From contig JAWKNO010000003.1 of assembly GCA_041391665.1 (NCBI GenBank), positions 1,612,001-1,676,000 on the forward strand: a stretch of 64,000 nucleotides of DNA. Direction: 5' to 3'. Shown here one piece after another: positions 42,745 through 52,099 of the stretch. The DNA comes from Bacteroidia bacterium (GTDB lineage Bacteria > Bacteroidota > Bacteroidia > J057). The position numbers were made by a program, and so were the translations under genes. The stretch's first letter is position 1; the number at the start of each line of letters is the position of its first letter. Below the pieces are notes generated by a model. It made no database searches and was not told the DNA's origin. It saw nothing but the letters and a program-made list of their open reading frames with translations.

Positions 42745-43740
42745 ATGAAAGTTGCAGTTTTTAGTACAAAGTCTTACGATCGCGAATACCTTGAAAAATA
42801 CAATCAGGAAGGCCATCATCACTTTACCTGGTTTAAAGCTTCCCTGAATGAAGAAACCGTCAATCTCACCAAAGATTATTTGGCAGTATGTGCGTTTGTC
42901 AATGACAATATTACCCGTGAGGTAATTTTTGCTTTGCGCGACAATGGGGTAAAAATTATTGCCCTGCGATGTGCAGGTTTTAATCAGGTAGACATACCGG
43001 CTGCCGCAGAAGCGGGTATAAAAGTAGTGCGAGTGCCAGCCTATTCACCTTATGCTGTAGCAGAACATGCCGTAGCGCTTATCATGACCCTCAACCGGAA
43101 AATCCATAAAGCTTATAGCCGTGTACGTGAAAATAATTTTTCACTGGAAAAACTACTCGGTTTTGACCTTCATGGAAAAACCGTTGGCGTCGTTGGCACG
43201 GGTCAGATCGGCCTTGCTTTTACCCAAATCATGTTGGGCTTTGGCTGTAAAGTGCTTGCCTATGATGTCTTTGAATCACCCGCACTTAAGGAAAAAGGCG
43301 TTGACTATGTTCCTTTTGATGAATTGCTAGCCAAATCAGATATTGTTTCCCTGCATTGTCCATTGACACCAGAGACACATCATCTGCTTGATAAAAAAGC
43401 ATTTGACAAAATGAAGGATGGCGCAATGCTCATCAATACCAGCAGAGGAAAACTCGTCAATACACGGGCTGCGATCACAGCCTTAAAACATGGAAAACTG
43501 GGATATCTGGGCATTGATGTTTATGAGTTGGAAGACAAAATTTTCTTTAATGACTTGTCCGACAGCATTATTTCTGACGATGTCATCAGTCGTCTGATGA
43601 CTTTCCCCAATGTCATTGTTACTGCCCATCAGGGATTTTTTACGCGTGATGCATTGTCTCAGATTGCCATCACGACGATCAATAATTTAAGCGATTTTGA
43701 ACATCAGCGCGAACTCAAAAACGAGGTGAAATATTCCTGA
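42745..43740 (+). CDS. ldhA: D-2-hydroxyacid (D-lactate type) dehydrogenase
   Basis: A 331-residue NAD-dependent D-2-hydroxyacid dehydrogenase. The NAD loop is VGVVGTGQIG. The catalytic Arg lies in NTSRGKLVNT, the Glu in YELEDK, and the His in VTAHQGFF. Sequence near the start (ALRCAGFNQVD, AYSPYAVAEHAVAL) matches fermentative D-lactate dehydrogenase LdhA, which reduces pyruvate to D-lactate. It is a single gene, convergent with the VWA-protein gene 3 bases away. Confidence 0.9.
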   Translation: MKVAVFSTKSYDREYLEKYNQEGHHHFTWFKASLNEETVNLTKDYLAVCAFVNDNITREVIFALRDNGVKIIALRCAGFNQVDIPAAAEAGIKVVRVPAYSPYAVAEHAVALIMTLNRKIHKAYSRVRENNFSLEKLLGFDLHGKTVGVVGTGQIGLAFTQIMLGFGCKVLAYDVFESPALKEKGVDYVPFDELLAKSDIVSLHCPLTPETHHLLDKKAFDKMKDGAMLINTSRGKLVNTRAAITALKHGKLGYLGIDVYELEDKIFFNDLSDSIISDDVISRLMTFPNVIVTAHQGFFTRDALSQIAITTINNLSDFEHQRELKNEVKYS

Positions 43741-43743
43741 GGT

Positions 43744-45396
43744 TTATTCGGCAAAGATTTCAAAATGATCGACCATTTGCCGCATGACTTTCGGATTGTC
43801 GAGGTCATAGACCCAGTGGTTGTCAAATATCGGTAATGGCGGTACCCGTGGATCGTGCCTGCGGGTAACGTACAGACTGTGAAAATTGGTTTTTTTCTCC
43901 GTACGCAAATGCAGGATGTCATCAAACATTTGTCTTTCGATGCGGGGAATGATAAAATCTGAAATAATTAACACGTCGGCTTTTGCGAAAGCTTCCCCCT
44001 GAAGCACTTTAATCGTCTCTTCCAGAGCGGGTTGTATATCTGTCCCTCCGTGAAAACTCATTCGCAGGAAATCGACCATTTTATCTACATTGGCTTCCAT
44101 TCCCGTCATCTCAATGGTTTTTATGCCGGTGGAAAAAGAGATGAGATAAGCGCGGCGTTTCTGCTTAAGTGCTATTTCCAAAATCGCGAGTGCCAAAGCT
44201 TTGGCAATTCGCTCCGGCCCGCCAAACATCGATCCACTCGTATCAATGCAGATCACCATAGGCCCACGCTCATTGATTTCAGTCATTTGGATCATTTCCT
44301 GCTTCATCTTTGGTGAAGCGCTGAGGTTTTCTGATCTGTACTGGAAAGTGAGCAGCTTTTTTTCTACAAACTTTTTTGAGAGGATCAGTTCTGTTTCCGG
44401 CGAACTCAGCAATGCGACTTCCGAAGGCAGCATCGCACCGATATCATCGCTGTGATGGATACCGATTATTTCCGATTTGCCATAGAGGTTAGGTTTCCAT
44501 GCCCGATCAGGTACGGGTTGTAGCAATTTAAAGGTTTCCACCTGCTTTTCGGCATTTTTCCACCGGCCCAGAAGTTCTGCAAGTTCCCGGAGTTGAGGAT
44601 CCCGCTGAAGATTTTTGGCATATTCTTCCAGTTTATCCCAGTCTATTTTTTCCCAGGCCCCCATTGAGTCATTCCAAATATGACCGAGGAAATTGTAAAA
44701 AGGCGCAAGCAAATCGCCCAGGTCATTGAGTTGGGCGACTTTTTGAGAAAGCTCCGCCGAATAGCGGGAAAAAGCACTGTCCAGGAAAGATTCCTCTAAT
44801 GCATGTTTTTTTTTGTAGAAAAAACTGTTCCAGTCTTCGAGGATATTATTTCGCAGCACCTCAAGATCCAGAGCCAATCGCTGCCGTGTGGACTCATCTG
44901 ATTCGGCATCCATTCTGGCAGACATATCAGACATGGATTCCCGGTAAAAGTCCCAGCTCAGACTATGTGTTGGATACCGGTCTTTCAGATCTAGTAGAAT
45001 CTGCGGCCATCGGCTCTTTTTTACCGCGCGGGTATTTTCCAGTATATACTTTAGTTCTACTTCTTCTTCGAAATATTCATGATTGGCTTCAAACTGCCTG
45101 GCGACTCTGCGCGCCCAGGCAAATGTATCTTTGGCAATGCTAAACGTGAGATCCTCATTGCTTCTGGTAATTTTTCGCAACTCCGGATAACTAAACAAAC
45201 GCAACAACAGCCCATACCAATTGGGATAATTAAACTGAATGCCGCTTTCATTTAGCGGTGTGATGGCATCGTATTCCGGTTCATACAAGTACATAATGAC
45301 CATCTCTATCGCCTCGCGGCGCAGTTTTTCGGTCATTATTCCGCCATAATCGATAAACCCCGATAGTTCGTCCTCAATTCTCGTTAAGAGATTCAT
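43744..45396 (-). CDS. viaA: VWA-domain protein (ViaA-like)
   Basis: A 550-residue protein with a helical N-terminal region and a C-terminal von Willebrand A domain carrying an intact MIDAS (CIDTSGSMFG). It partners with the AAA+ ATPase gene directly upstream, its start lying 23 bases inside that gene. The arrangement and domains match E. coli RavA-ViaA, which act together on envelope-related targets including respiratory complexes. A MoxR-AAA/VWA pair of another subtype is the alternative. Confidence 0.82.
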   Translation of the reverse strand: MNLLTRIEDELSGFIDYGGIMTEKLRREAIEMVIMYLYEPEYDAITPLNESGIQFNYPNWYGLLLRLFSYPELRKITRSNEDLTFSIAKDTFAWARRVARQFEANHEYFEEEVELKYILENTRAVKKSRWPQILLDLKDRYPTHSLSWDFYRESMSDMSARMDAESDESTRQRLALDLEVLRNNILEDWNSFFYKKKHALEESFLDSAFSRYSAELSQKVAQLNDLGDLLAPFYNFLGHIWNDSMGAWEKIDWDKLEEYAKNLQRDPQLRELAELLGRWKNAEKQVETFKLLQPVPDRAWKPNLYGKSEIIGIHHSDDIGAMLPSEVALLSSPETELILSKKFVEKKLLTFQYRSENLSASPKMKQEMIQMTEINERGPMVICIDTSGSMFGGPERIAKALALAILEIALKQKRRAYLISFSTGIKTIEMTGMEANVDKMVDFLRMSFHGGTDIQPALEETIKVLQGEAFAKADVLIISDFIIPRIERQMFDDILHLRTEKKTNFHSLYVTRRHDPRVPPLPIFDNHWVYDLDNPKVMRQMVDHFEIFAE

Positions 45397-46957
45397 AACT
45401 GTGGCGTGCTTTTTTTATGTCCAGTTTCAGGTTCAGCAATTCATTCGTAACTATATCCAGGCTGGCCGATATATGCGCACTCATCGCCTTCGGAACAAAT
45501 AAATGGTTGTGGAAGTTGGGCTCATCACTTTTTTTCTGAACCTCAATTTTACTAAGCATTTTTTCACAGGTTTCGAGCAGAAGATCTACCTGACTATTCC
45601 ATATCCGGATCATACTTTCGTTGGGCTTTTTTTGTATCCGAAGTTCCCGCTCAACTTCTTCGGTTTCGATTTTCAGTTCGCGCTGGTTGTTGAAAATCAC
45701 ATACTCTGATTTGAGAAGTACACCATAGGTCTGGAAAGGCCTGAATGATTTTCCCGACTGCTCAAATACCGGGATAAAAACCAGCTTCTCTTTTTCAAGT
45801 TTGGAGAGGTCTTCGGGGCGTACATAGGCAGCAGAATCTGCCCCCCAGAAGTCGAACACTTTGTGATATACGTTCTCCGATTTGTCGTGATACGCCTTTT
45901 TCTGTTTGATCTTTTCAAATTTGGTGACATACGTCTCTCCTTCCACTTCGTGAAGGAGTGTCTCCAGCTCTTCTCTGATCCGGTCGGCGCGAATAAGCCG
46001 ATTGTACCCAAATGAGGCAATGCCTTTCGACACAAGATCCTGCGCCTCACCTACCTGTCCGGGGTGATCCCAAAGACAATCGGAGATCAGAAAACAATCC
46101 ATCAAATCTACCGACGGGCGTCCATTGAGAAATGCAGAAGCCCGAAGCAAATGGGCAATTTTTTTCCATCTGCGGTCGGAGACATACATGATATTATTTT
46201 CTTCCACTTTGGTATTCCGCTGGCGGATCGATCTGCGCAAATGGGTAATCAGACCCAATATATGCGCGGGGATATCGATATTTTCAATTTCCTTTTCCCA
46301 TTGATCGTATTCCTCACTGGTAATTTTCATTCCGTCTGCAACCATATCTTCATAGTCATGGTTGCCTGCCATCGAAATCATTTTATTGAAGAGTTCATCG
46401 TTTTCGATATTGGAAATAATCACACGAATCAGAAACCGGTCCCAAAGCGCTTCCAGTCCTTCCCCTTTTATGGGCAACTCATTGGAAGCTGAGATCAACC
46501 CGTGAATATCCACCTTAAACTCCTGCTCTCCATTTCGGTAAATCTTTTCATTGAGTACAGTAAGCAGGGCATTCTGAATAGGCGGACTGGCTTTCCATAT
46601 CTCATCGAGAAATACAATATTGGCACCGGGGAGGTATTTGTCGGTGAGTCGTTCGTATTTATCCTCATTTCTGAGTTTGGAAATTGACACCGGCCCAAAT
46701 ACCTCGTCAGGGGTGGAAAATTTTCCCATCAGGTATTCAAAGGAGGTCGCTCCCGCAAAGGCAAACTTCAACCTTCGGGCAATCATGCTTTTTGCCACGC
46801 CGGGAGGGCCCAGAAGAAAAATACTTTGCCCTGCAAGGGCGGAAAGCAGAGTAAGCCGAATTACCTTTTCTTTTTCAAAAAGGTTTTGACTCAATTGATT
46901 GATGAGTTGGTCTATTCGCTCCCTTACCGGAAGGCTGTTTTCAGAGAGATTCGCCAT
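45374..46957 (-). CDS. ravA: MoxR-family AAA+ ATPase (RavA-like)
   Basis: A 527-residue AAA+ ATPase. Walker A is LGPPGVAKS and Walker B is NIVFLDEIWK. The arginine-finger region WDRFLIRVI follows, then an extended C-terminal region with coiled-coil character, as in RavA. MANLSENSLPVRERID at 46957 is chosen as the start; an in-frame ATG at 47044 lies inside the upstream methyltransferase gene and adds unconserved residues. It is coupled with the VWA-protein gene by a 23-base overlap. Confidence 0.85.
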   Translation of the reverse strand: MANLSENSLPVRERIDQLINQLSQNLFEKEKVIRLTLLSALAGQSIFLLGPPGVAKSMIARRLKFAFAGATSFEYLMGKFSTPDEVFGPVSISKLRNEDKYERLTDKYLPGANIVFLDEIWKASPPIQNALLTVLNEKIYRNGEQEFKVDIHGLISASNELPIKGEGLEALWDRFLIRVIISNIENDELFNKMISMAGNHDYEDMVADGMKITSEEYDQWEKEIENIDIPAHILGLITHLRRSIRQRNTKVEENNIMYVSDRRWKKIAHLLRASAFLNGRPSVDLMDCFLISDCLWDHPGQVGEAQDLVSKGIASFGYNRLIRADRIREELETLLHEVEGETYVTKFEKIKQKKAYHDKSENVYHKVFDFWGADSAAYVRPEDLSKLEKEKLVFIPVFEQSGKSFRPFQTYGVLLKSEYVIFNNQRELKIETEEVERELRIQKKPNESMIRIWNSQVDLLLETCEKMLSKIEVQKKSDEPNFHNHLFVPKAMSAHISASLDIVTNELLNLKLDIKKARHSYESLNEN

Positions 46958-47006
46958 ATAACGGGAAAATACGGCGACGTAAACAGATTCGCAAATTTCC
47001 GGACGG

Positions 47007-47771
47007 TCAGCTTGCAAAAGTTGACGGCACTTCGCCCACAACAATCACAGAAAGCCCCATCTGGCGCAAAATCATACGGTCGATCAGTCTGAAAATGGGA
47101 ACCAGTCGGTTGTAGAGATTCATCTGGCCGGAGGGAATGGTCTCTTTTTTCAGAATACTGCCTGAAAAAAACCAGCCCAGGATTCCGATAAAATTAAAAT
47201 GGAAGGCTTTCAGAATCGTCAGCTTGTTTTTCAAAAATATAGATGAAAGCGTAGTCTTTGTATACCGGCGGAAGTGAAAGAGGTTTTCATCAAACTTATT
47301 ATACAAAGCCTGATACGCCGGTACAAGTATCACGATGCGCCCACCGGGGCGCACCAGCTTACGGCAGTTGTTCAAGGCGAGTACGTCGTCTTCGATATGC
47401 TCAACTACGTTGAGCGCATACAGGTTGTCGTACTGGCCAAGGTATTCTGCATAGACTTTTTCAAATTCGGGGTGAACGAGGTCGAGTTTGATAATGTCTT
47501 TGAGATTGGGGTAATGGCTGAGATTTTCTTCCAGATAGCCACAGTAGTTTTCCCTTATATCACTGACAGTCAATTGATACCCTGCATTCAGAAATACTTT
47601 GGAAATATTGCCGATCCCGCTGCCGACTTCCAGCACGGTGCCGGGGACCAGATGGGTTGCGACGGTTTCATACATCCACTGATTAAACCGATCTGCCGCT
47701 GCGATGGTCTCCAGTGTTTCCAACCCTTCCTGGTCAAGTTCTTTATAAGCAAACTTTTTTACTTCGCTCAT
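47007..47771 (-). CDS. Class I SAM-dependent methyltransferase
   Basis: A 254-residue methyltransferase. Motif I is VLEVGSGIGNISKVF and the acidic end of the next strand follows as VSDIRENY. NVVEHIEDD is motif IV. The C-terminal region is hydrophobic (FHFNFIGILGWFFSGS) and may contact the membrane. It overlaps by 4 bases the upstream glycosyltransferase, so both probably act on the same surface lipid or glycan. The acceptor is unknown. Confidence 0.82.
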   Translation of the reverse strand: MSEVKKFAYKELDQEGLETLETIAAADRFNQWMYETVATHLVPGTVLEVGSGIGNISKVFLNAGYQLTVSDIRENYCGYLEENLSHYPNLKDIIKLDLVHPEFEKVYAEYLGQYDNLYALNVVEHIEDDVLALNNCRKLVRPGGRIVILVPAYQALYNKFDENLFHFRRYTKTTLSSIFLKNKLTILKAFHFNFIGILGWFFSGSILKKETIPSGQMNLYNRLVPIFRLIDRMILRQMGLSVIVVGEVPSTFAS

Positions 47772-48487
47772 CGGATGATTTTATATTTCAGCACACAGTA
47801 TATGGCTCTTACCCCGTCTTTCCAGCCAATTTTTTTACCTTCTTCATAGGTACGGCCATAGTAGGAAATTCCCACTTCATAAATACGCACACCAGAAACC
47901 CTGGCCACTTTGGCCGTTACTTCAGGTTCAAATCCAAACCGCTTTTCTTGCAGGTTCAGCGACTGAATAATGTCCCGGCGGAATAATTTATAGCAGGTTT
48001 CCATATCGGAGAGGTTCAGTCCGGTAAACATATTCGAGAGAAACGTCAGCAGCTTATTTCCCCGTGAATGCCAGAAAAAAAGAATCCGGTGCGGATTTCC
48101 CCCCATAAACCTGGAACCATAGACTACGTCGGCAAAACCTTCTACCACAGGTTTCAGCAGGAGATTGTATTCGCGGGGGTCATATTCCATATCTGCATCC
48201 TGAATAATGACAAAGTCGCCGGTAGCGGCTTTGATGCCGGTGTGGAGCGCCGCGCCCTTTCCTTGATTTTTTTCATGAGAATGGAGGCGTATTTTCAGGT
48301 CAGAATATTGGCGGATATAAGATTCAATCTGCGCCTGGGTCTGGTCAGTCGAACAGTCGTTGACGACGATGATCTCTTTGGAAATATCGTTGATCAACGT
48401 TACTTGCCTCACGCGATCCAGAATCCGGGTGATCGTTTTTTCCTCGTTGTACGCAGGAATGATGATGCTAAGGGTCTTTACCTCCAT
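47768..48487 (-). CDS. Glycosyltransferase family 2 (dolichyl-phosphate mannosyltransferase-like)
   Basis: A 239-residue GT-A glycosyltransferase. IIIPAYNEEKTITRIL opens the fold, VVNDCSTD and QDADMEYDP hold the nucleotide and metal ligands, and ETCYKLFRR matches the polyprenyl-phosphate glycosyltransferase group. There are no membrane segments beyond the core. It probably loads a sugar onto a polyprenyl-phosphate carrier. It overlaps the methyltransferase gene by 4 bases. Confidence 0.87.
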   Translation of the reverse strand: MEVKTLSIIIPAYNEEKTITRILDRVRQVTLINDISKEIIVVNDCSTDQTQAQIESYIRQYSDLKIRLHSHEKNQGKGAALHTGIKAATGDFVIIQDADMEYDPREYNLLLKPVVEGFADVVYGSRFMGGNPHRILFFWHSRGNKLLTFLSNMFTGLNLSDMETCYKLFRRDIIQSLNLQEKRFGFEPEVTAKVARVSGVRIYEVGISYYGRTYEEGKKIGWKDGVRAIYCVLKYKIIR

Positions 48488-48517
48488 AGTGGGCCAAAAT
48501 TGGGCAAATCTGGCTTA

Positions 48518-48552
48518 ATAAAAAAATATCGGGCCGGCAAAGCCAGACCCGA
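48518..48552 (-). terminator. Rho-independent terminator after the phasin-like gene
   Basis: On the minus strand TCGGGTCTGGC pairs imperfectly with GCCGGCCCGA around TTT and is followed by TATTTTTTTATT. It lies 55 bases after the phasin-like stop and before the glycosyltransferase start, separating the two units. Confidence 0.8.
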
Positions 48553-48606
48553 TGTACATACTTACTACTACTACTAATGTTACCCTAACTTTTTAACCCC
48601 GAATGA

Positions 48607-48984
48607 TCAGGATTTTTTTGTGCTCTTTTTTTCAGAAGCTGTGCTCTTTTTTTCTGTTTCTTTTACTTCTTCGGTAGCACCCAGGCCTACTTTGGCTTCC
48701 AATGCTTCGATTCGGCTCATCATCGCGTCAAAATCCTCTTTGCTTACAAACTTGGGGATATTGAGTCCTTCGGTCAGGTTTCCAGCCAGATCTTTGATTT
48801 TGCTTTCGATTTCTTCTTTCCTTACGTCCACCTTATCTTTAAAATCGTCAACGATTTTTTTGCCTTCTTCTTTGCTCACTTTTCCCTTGCCAATGAGTTC
48901 GTCCACAACTTCCTGAAGTTTTTCGGCAGTCAGTGAAGCGATACCTACGCCGGTGTAAAAGAATTTTTTAAACAGATCTTCCAT
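48607..48984 (-). CDS. Phasin-like helical protein
   Basis: A 125-residue, highly charged, mostly helical protein. Its N-terminus (FYTGVGIASLTAEKLQEVVD) and coiled-coil body ending in a Lys/Ser/Thr-rich tail match phasin-like or polyhydroxyalkanoate granule-associated proteins (PhaF/PhaI-like). The C-terminal KKSTASEKKSTKKS tail is basic and low in complexity. It stands alone with its own terminator. Whether the cell makes polyhydroxyalkanoate cannot be judged here, as no synthase gene is in the window. Confidence 0.72.
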   Translation of the reverse strand: MEDLFKKFFYTGVGIASLTAEKLQEVVDELIGKGKVSKEEGKKIVDDFKDKVDVRKEEIESKIKDLAGNLTEGLNIPKFVSKEDFDAMMSRIEALEAKVGLGATEEVKETEKKSTASEKKSTKKS

Positions 48985-49101
48985 GATATTTATTTTTTAT
49001 GGTTTGACTTTATGACAGTTTCTGCCTGTATATATACCAACTTGCAGGAATTGTACCATTGGCGTAAATACACGAAAAACGGCGCAAAAAGCTTGCACTT
49101 G

Positions 49102-49125
49102 CTGCAAAAACTTCGCTTTTTGCAG
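49102..49125. terminator. Hairpin downstream of the MBL-fold gene
   Basis: CTGCAAAAA and TTTTTGCAG form a perfect 9-bp stem with a CTTCGC loop in the gap after the MBL-fold gene. A T run follows on the plus strand only, where no gene ends, so its terminator role for the minus-strand gene is uncertain. Confidence 0.4.
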
Positions 49126-49195
49126 TTTTGTCAGGAAGAAGTGTCAGGAAATTTGCTATTAAAATTTCGGGTTTGGTTTAGCGGGTTTCGCCCAT

Positions 49196-50086
49196 TCACA
49201 ACCTCGGTGAAGGATTGCCTGACCAGTAGCGGATCAGACCGGCCACGCTCATCCAGGCTGGATTCGCAGCTTCGTATCTGGCAACCATGGCATCATCCAA
49301 CCCGGCTTCTCGTAGCTGATTTTCCGCATACGCGCGAAATTTGGGGGTCATTTCTTCGGCGGTTTCGCCGCGATTCATATACATTCTGATGACGTCCCCC
49401 CACTCATTGAGCATGCGGCGCAGATCGTGAATATGGGTTGAGATATCCTCTACGATTCCGTAATGCGTCAGATATAATTTATCGGGGCCAAAAGACTCAA
49501 TAAATTCGAGTGAGTCAAACCACTCTCCAATGTCGATATCCGGCGGCGGACAGGGCGGCACGACCGGGCCTCCGTTTATTTTACAACCTCCTACATCTCC
49601 GGTAAATATGACCTTACCCAACCTCCATGCAATATGGTGATTGGCATGGCCGGGTGTATGAAGCGCCTGAATCTTTTGGTCGCCAATCGTGATGATTGTT
49701 TTGTTTTCTACGGCAACGAGATTCTCTTCCGCAATGGGAAACATTTCTCCCCAGAGGGTTTCCATCATATCGCCGTAAATCCGTTTGGCAGAATTGTACA
49801 ACCGCTCCGGATTGAGCATATGTTTATAGCCGAAAGGATGAACATATATTTTTGCGCCCGCTTTTGCCATAGCCCAGGCTGCCCCGGCATGGTCAAAATG
49901 GATATGCGTCAACAGGACATGTTTTACATCTTCTGGTGCATATCCCAAATCTTTTAATCCCTTCACCAGATTGTTAAATGCGGAGTATGGCCCAGTTTCG
50001 ATGAGTACCGGGCCTTCGGTTGTCTCGATCACAAAAGCCGCGATCGTCTGATCCGAAAAAAACTGAAGATCGAGAATATGTATCAT
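49196..50086 (-). CDS. MBL-fold metallo-hydrolase
   Basis: A 296-residue metallo-beta-lactamase-fold enzyme. The metal motif THIHFDHAG gives His61, His63, Asp65 and His66. A further ligand lies in HTPGHANHH and an Asp in FTGDVGG. The family includes glyoxalase II, lactonases and other hydrolases; substrate is not clear. No signal peptide is seen. It begins 16 bases after the topoisomerase gene on the same strand and may share its message. Confidence 0.85.
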   Translation of the reverse strand: MIHILDLQFFSDQTIAAFVIETTEGPVLIETGPYSAFNNLVKGLKDLGYAPEDVKHVLLTHIHFDHAGAAWAMAKAGAKIYVHPFGYKHMLNPERLYNSAKRIYGDMMETLWGEMFPIAEENLVAVENKTIITIGDQKIQALHTPGHANHHIAWRLGKVIFTGDVGGCKINGGPVVPPCPPPDIDIGEWFDSLEFIESFGPDKLYLTHYGIVEDISTHIHDLRRMLNEWGDVIRMYMNRGETAEEMTPKFRAYAENQLREAGLDDAMVARYEAANPAWMSVAGLIRYWSGNPSPRL

Positions 50087-50102
50087 CCTGTTAATCTATT
50101 TA

Positions 50103-51968
50103 TCACACTGCTACGATTTCTGCGGTATCTTTCTCCAGACGCAGATTTGCAATGATAAAGTCCTGACGGTCGGGCGTATTTTTTCCCATATAATAGCTCA
50201 GCAAATTCTGGATAGAAGTTTCCTTCTGAAGCATTACCGGCTGAAGCCGGATATCTTTTCCGATAAACTGCTCAAACTCGTCGGGAGAGATCTCCCCCAA
50301 TCCTTTAAATCGCGTGATTTCAGGTTTTGCCCCCAACTCTTCAATCGCGGCAAGTCTTTCTTCGTCAGAGTAACAGTAGATCGTCTTTTTCTTGTTACGC
50401 ACCCGGAAAAGGGGAGTATCCAGAATATACAGGTGCCCGGATTTCACAAGGTCGGGAAAAAATTGAAGGAAAAAGGTAAGCAACAACAGTCGGATGTGCA
50501 TACCGTCCACATCGGCATCTGTGGCAATTACTACGTTGTTGTACCTAAGATTGTCGAGTTCGTCTTCAATATCGAGCGCATGCTGGAGGAGGTTAAATTC
50601 CTCATTTTCATACACGACCTTCTTAGTGAGTCCGAAACAGTTCAGTGGTTTTCCGCGAAGACTGAAAACTGCCTGAGAATTGACATCACGCGCTTTGGTG
50701 ATCGAGCCGCTCGCGGAATCTCCCTCGGTGATAAAGAGGGTAGACGCCAGTCTCTTTTCATCGTCGCCGCGTTTATCAGACAAATGGATACGGCAATCTC
50801 TGAGTTTTTTATTGTGAAGGTTGGCCTTTTTTGCACGCTGATTGGCGAGTTTTTTAATTCCGGCGATCTCTTTGCGTTCCCGCTCCGACTGCTGAATTCT
50901 TTTTTGCAAAGCCTCCGCAACCTCCGGATGTTTGTGCAAATAGTTGTCCAACTCCTTTGTGATAAAATCATTCACAAATGTACGGACCGTCGGCCCATCA
51001 TGTGCGACATTGATTGAGCCCAGCTTGGTTTTGGTTTGCGACTCAAACACCGGCTCCTGCACACGCACGCTCACCGCTGCAATGATAGAAGCGCGGATGT
51101 CGGTAGTGTCAAAGTTTTTATTGTAAAAATCACGAACAGCTTTTACCACTGCTTCGCGAAATGCCTGCAAGTGCGTTCCCCCCTGTGAAGTGTACTGCCC
51201 GTTGACAAATGAGTAATACTCTTCTCCATAAGAATTGCCGTGGGTAATCGCGACTTCTATATCGTATCCGGAAAGATGAATGATCGGATAACGGACTTCC
51301 TCCTGCTCTGTTTTTCTGGTCAGAAGATCGAGCAGTCCATTTTTCGAGTAATATCTTTCGCCATTGAGATAAAGAGAGAGACCTGCATTCAGGTAGGCAT
51401 AATTCCATATCTGGTTGGTCAGGTAGTCGGGGATAAACCGGTAGTTGCGGAAAATCTCAGGGTCGGGACGAAAAATGACGGTCGTCCCCTGCTCTTCATC
51501 TGTAGCGACGATTTTATGATCTTTTACAAGCTCTCCCTTTTCAAATTCTGCCACTTTCTTTTTGCCATCTCTCACAGATTCTACCCGAAAATAAAAAGAG
51601 AGTGCGTTCACAGCTTTGGTACCCACCCCGTTTAATCCTACCGATTTTTTGAAGGCTTCAGAATCGTACTTACCACCGGTATTTATTTTAGACACACACT
51701 CGATGACTTTCCCCAGCGGAATACCCCTTCCATAATCTCTGACAACCACTTCCCCGGTTTTGACCTCAATATCAATCCGTTTTCCATTACCCATCACATA
51801 TTCGTCGATGGAATTGTCTATCACCTCCTTCACCAATATATAAATACCGTCATCCGGAGAGGTTCCATCTCCAAGTTTCCCGATATACATACCCGGTCTG
51901 AGCCGGATGTGTTCGCGCCAGTCAAGGGATTTTATACTATCTTCGTTATATACAGGTGTTGCAGACAT
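50103..51968 (-). CDS. parE: DNA topoisomerase IV subunit B
   Basis: A 621-residue type IIA topoisomerase ATPase subunit. The GHKL ATP site shows VKEVIDNSIDEYVMG, DYGRGIPLG and VGLNGVGTKAVNALS. The TOPRIM domain has EGDSASGS and DADVDGMHI. The length and the LDWREHIRLRPGMYIG start fit ParE of Bacteroidota rather than GyrB. It decatenates daughter chromosomes together with ParC, which is not in the window. Confidence 0.93.
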   Translation of the reverse strand: MSATPVYNEDSIKSLDWREHIRLRPGMYIGKLGDGTSPDDGIYILVKEVIDNSIDEYVMGNGKRIDIEVKTGEVVVRDYGRGIPLGKVIECVSKINTGGKYDSEAFKKSVGLNGVGTKAVNALSFYFRVESVRDGKKKVAEFEKGELVKDHKIVATDEEQGTTVIFRPDPEIFRNYRFIPDYLTNQIWNYAYLNAGLSLYLNGERYYSKNGLLDLLTRKTEQEEVRYPIIHLSGYDIEVAITHGNSYGEEYYSFVNGQYTSQGGTHLQAFREAVVKAVRDFYNKNFDTTDIRASIIAAVSVRVQEPVFESQTKTKLGSINVAHDGPTVRTFVNDFITKELDNYLHKHPEVAEALQKRIQQSERERKEIAGIKKLANQRAKKANLHNKKLRDCRIHLSDKRGDDEKRLASTLFITEGDSASGSITKARDVNSQAVFSLRGKPLNCFGLTKKVVYENEEFNLLQHALDIEDELDNLRYNNVVIATDADVDGMHIRLLLLTFFLQFFPDLVKSGHLYILDTPLFRVRNKKKTIYCYSDEERLAAIEELGAKPEITRFKGLGEISPDEFEQFIGKDIRLQPVMLQKETSIQNLLSYYMGKNTPDRQDFIIANLRLEKDTAEIVAV

Positions 51969-52099
51969 AAATTAATTTTTTACTAAAAACAGAAGCAATT
52001 TAACAGATAAAATAGCTTTTTGCAACAAAAATTAGTAGTCGTATTACCTTAAATCCTGCTTTTACAGGTGTTCGTTCAATTTACAGATACTTTTCAAGC

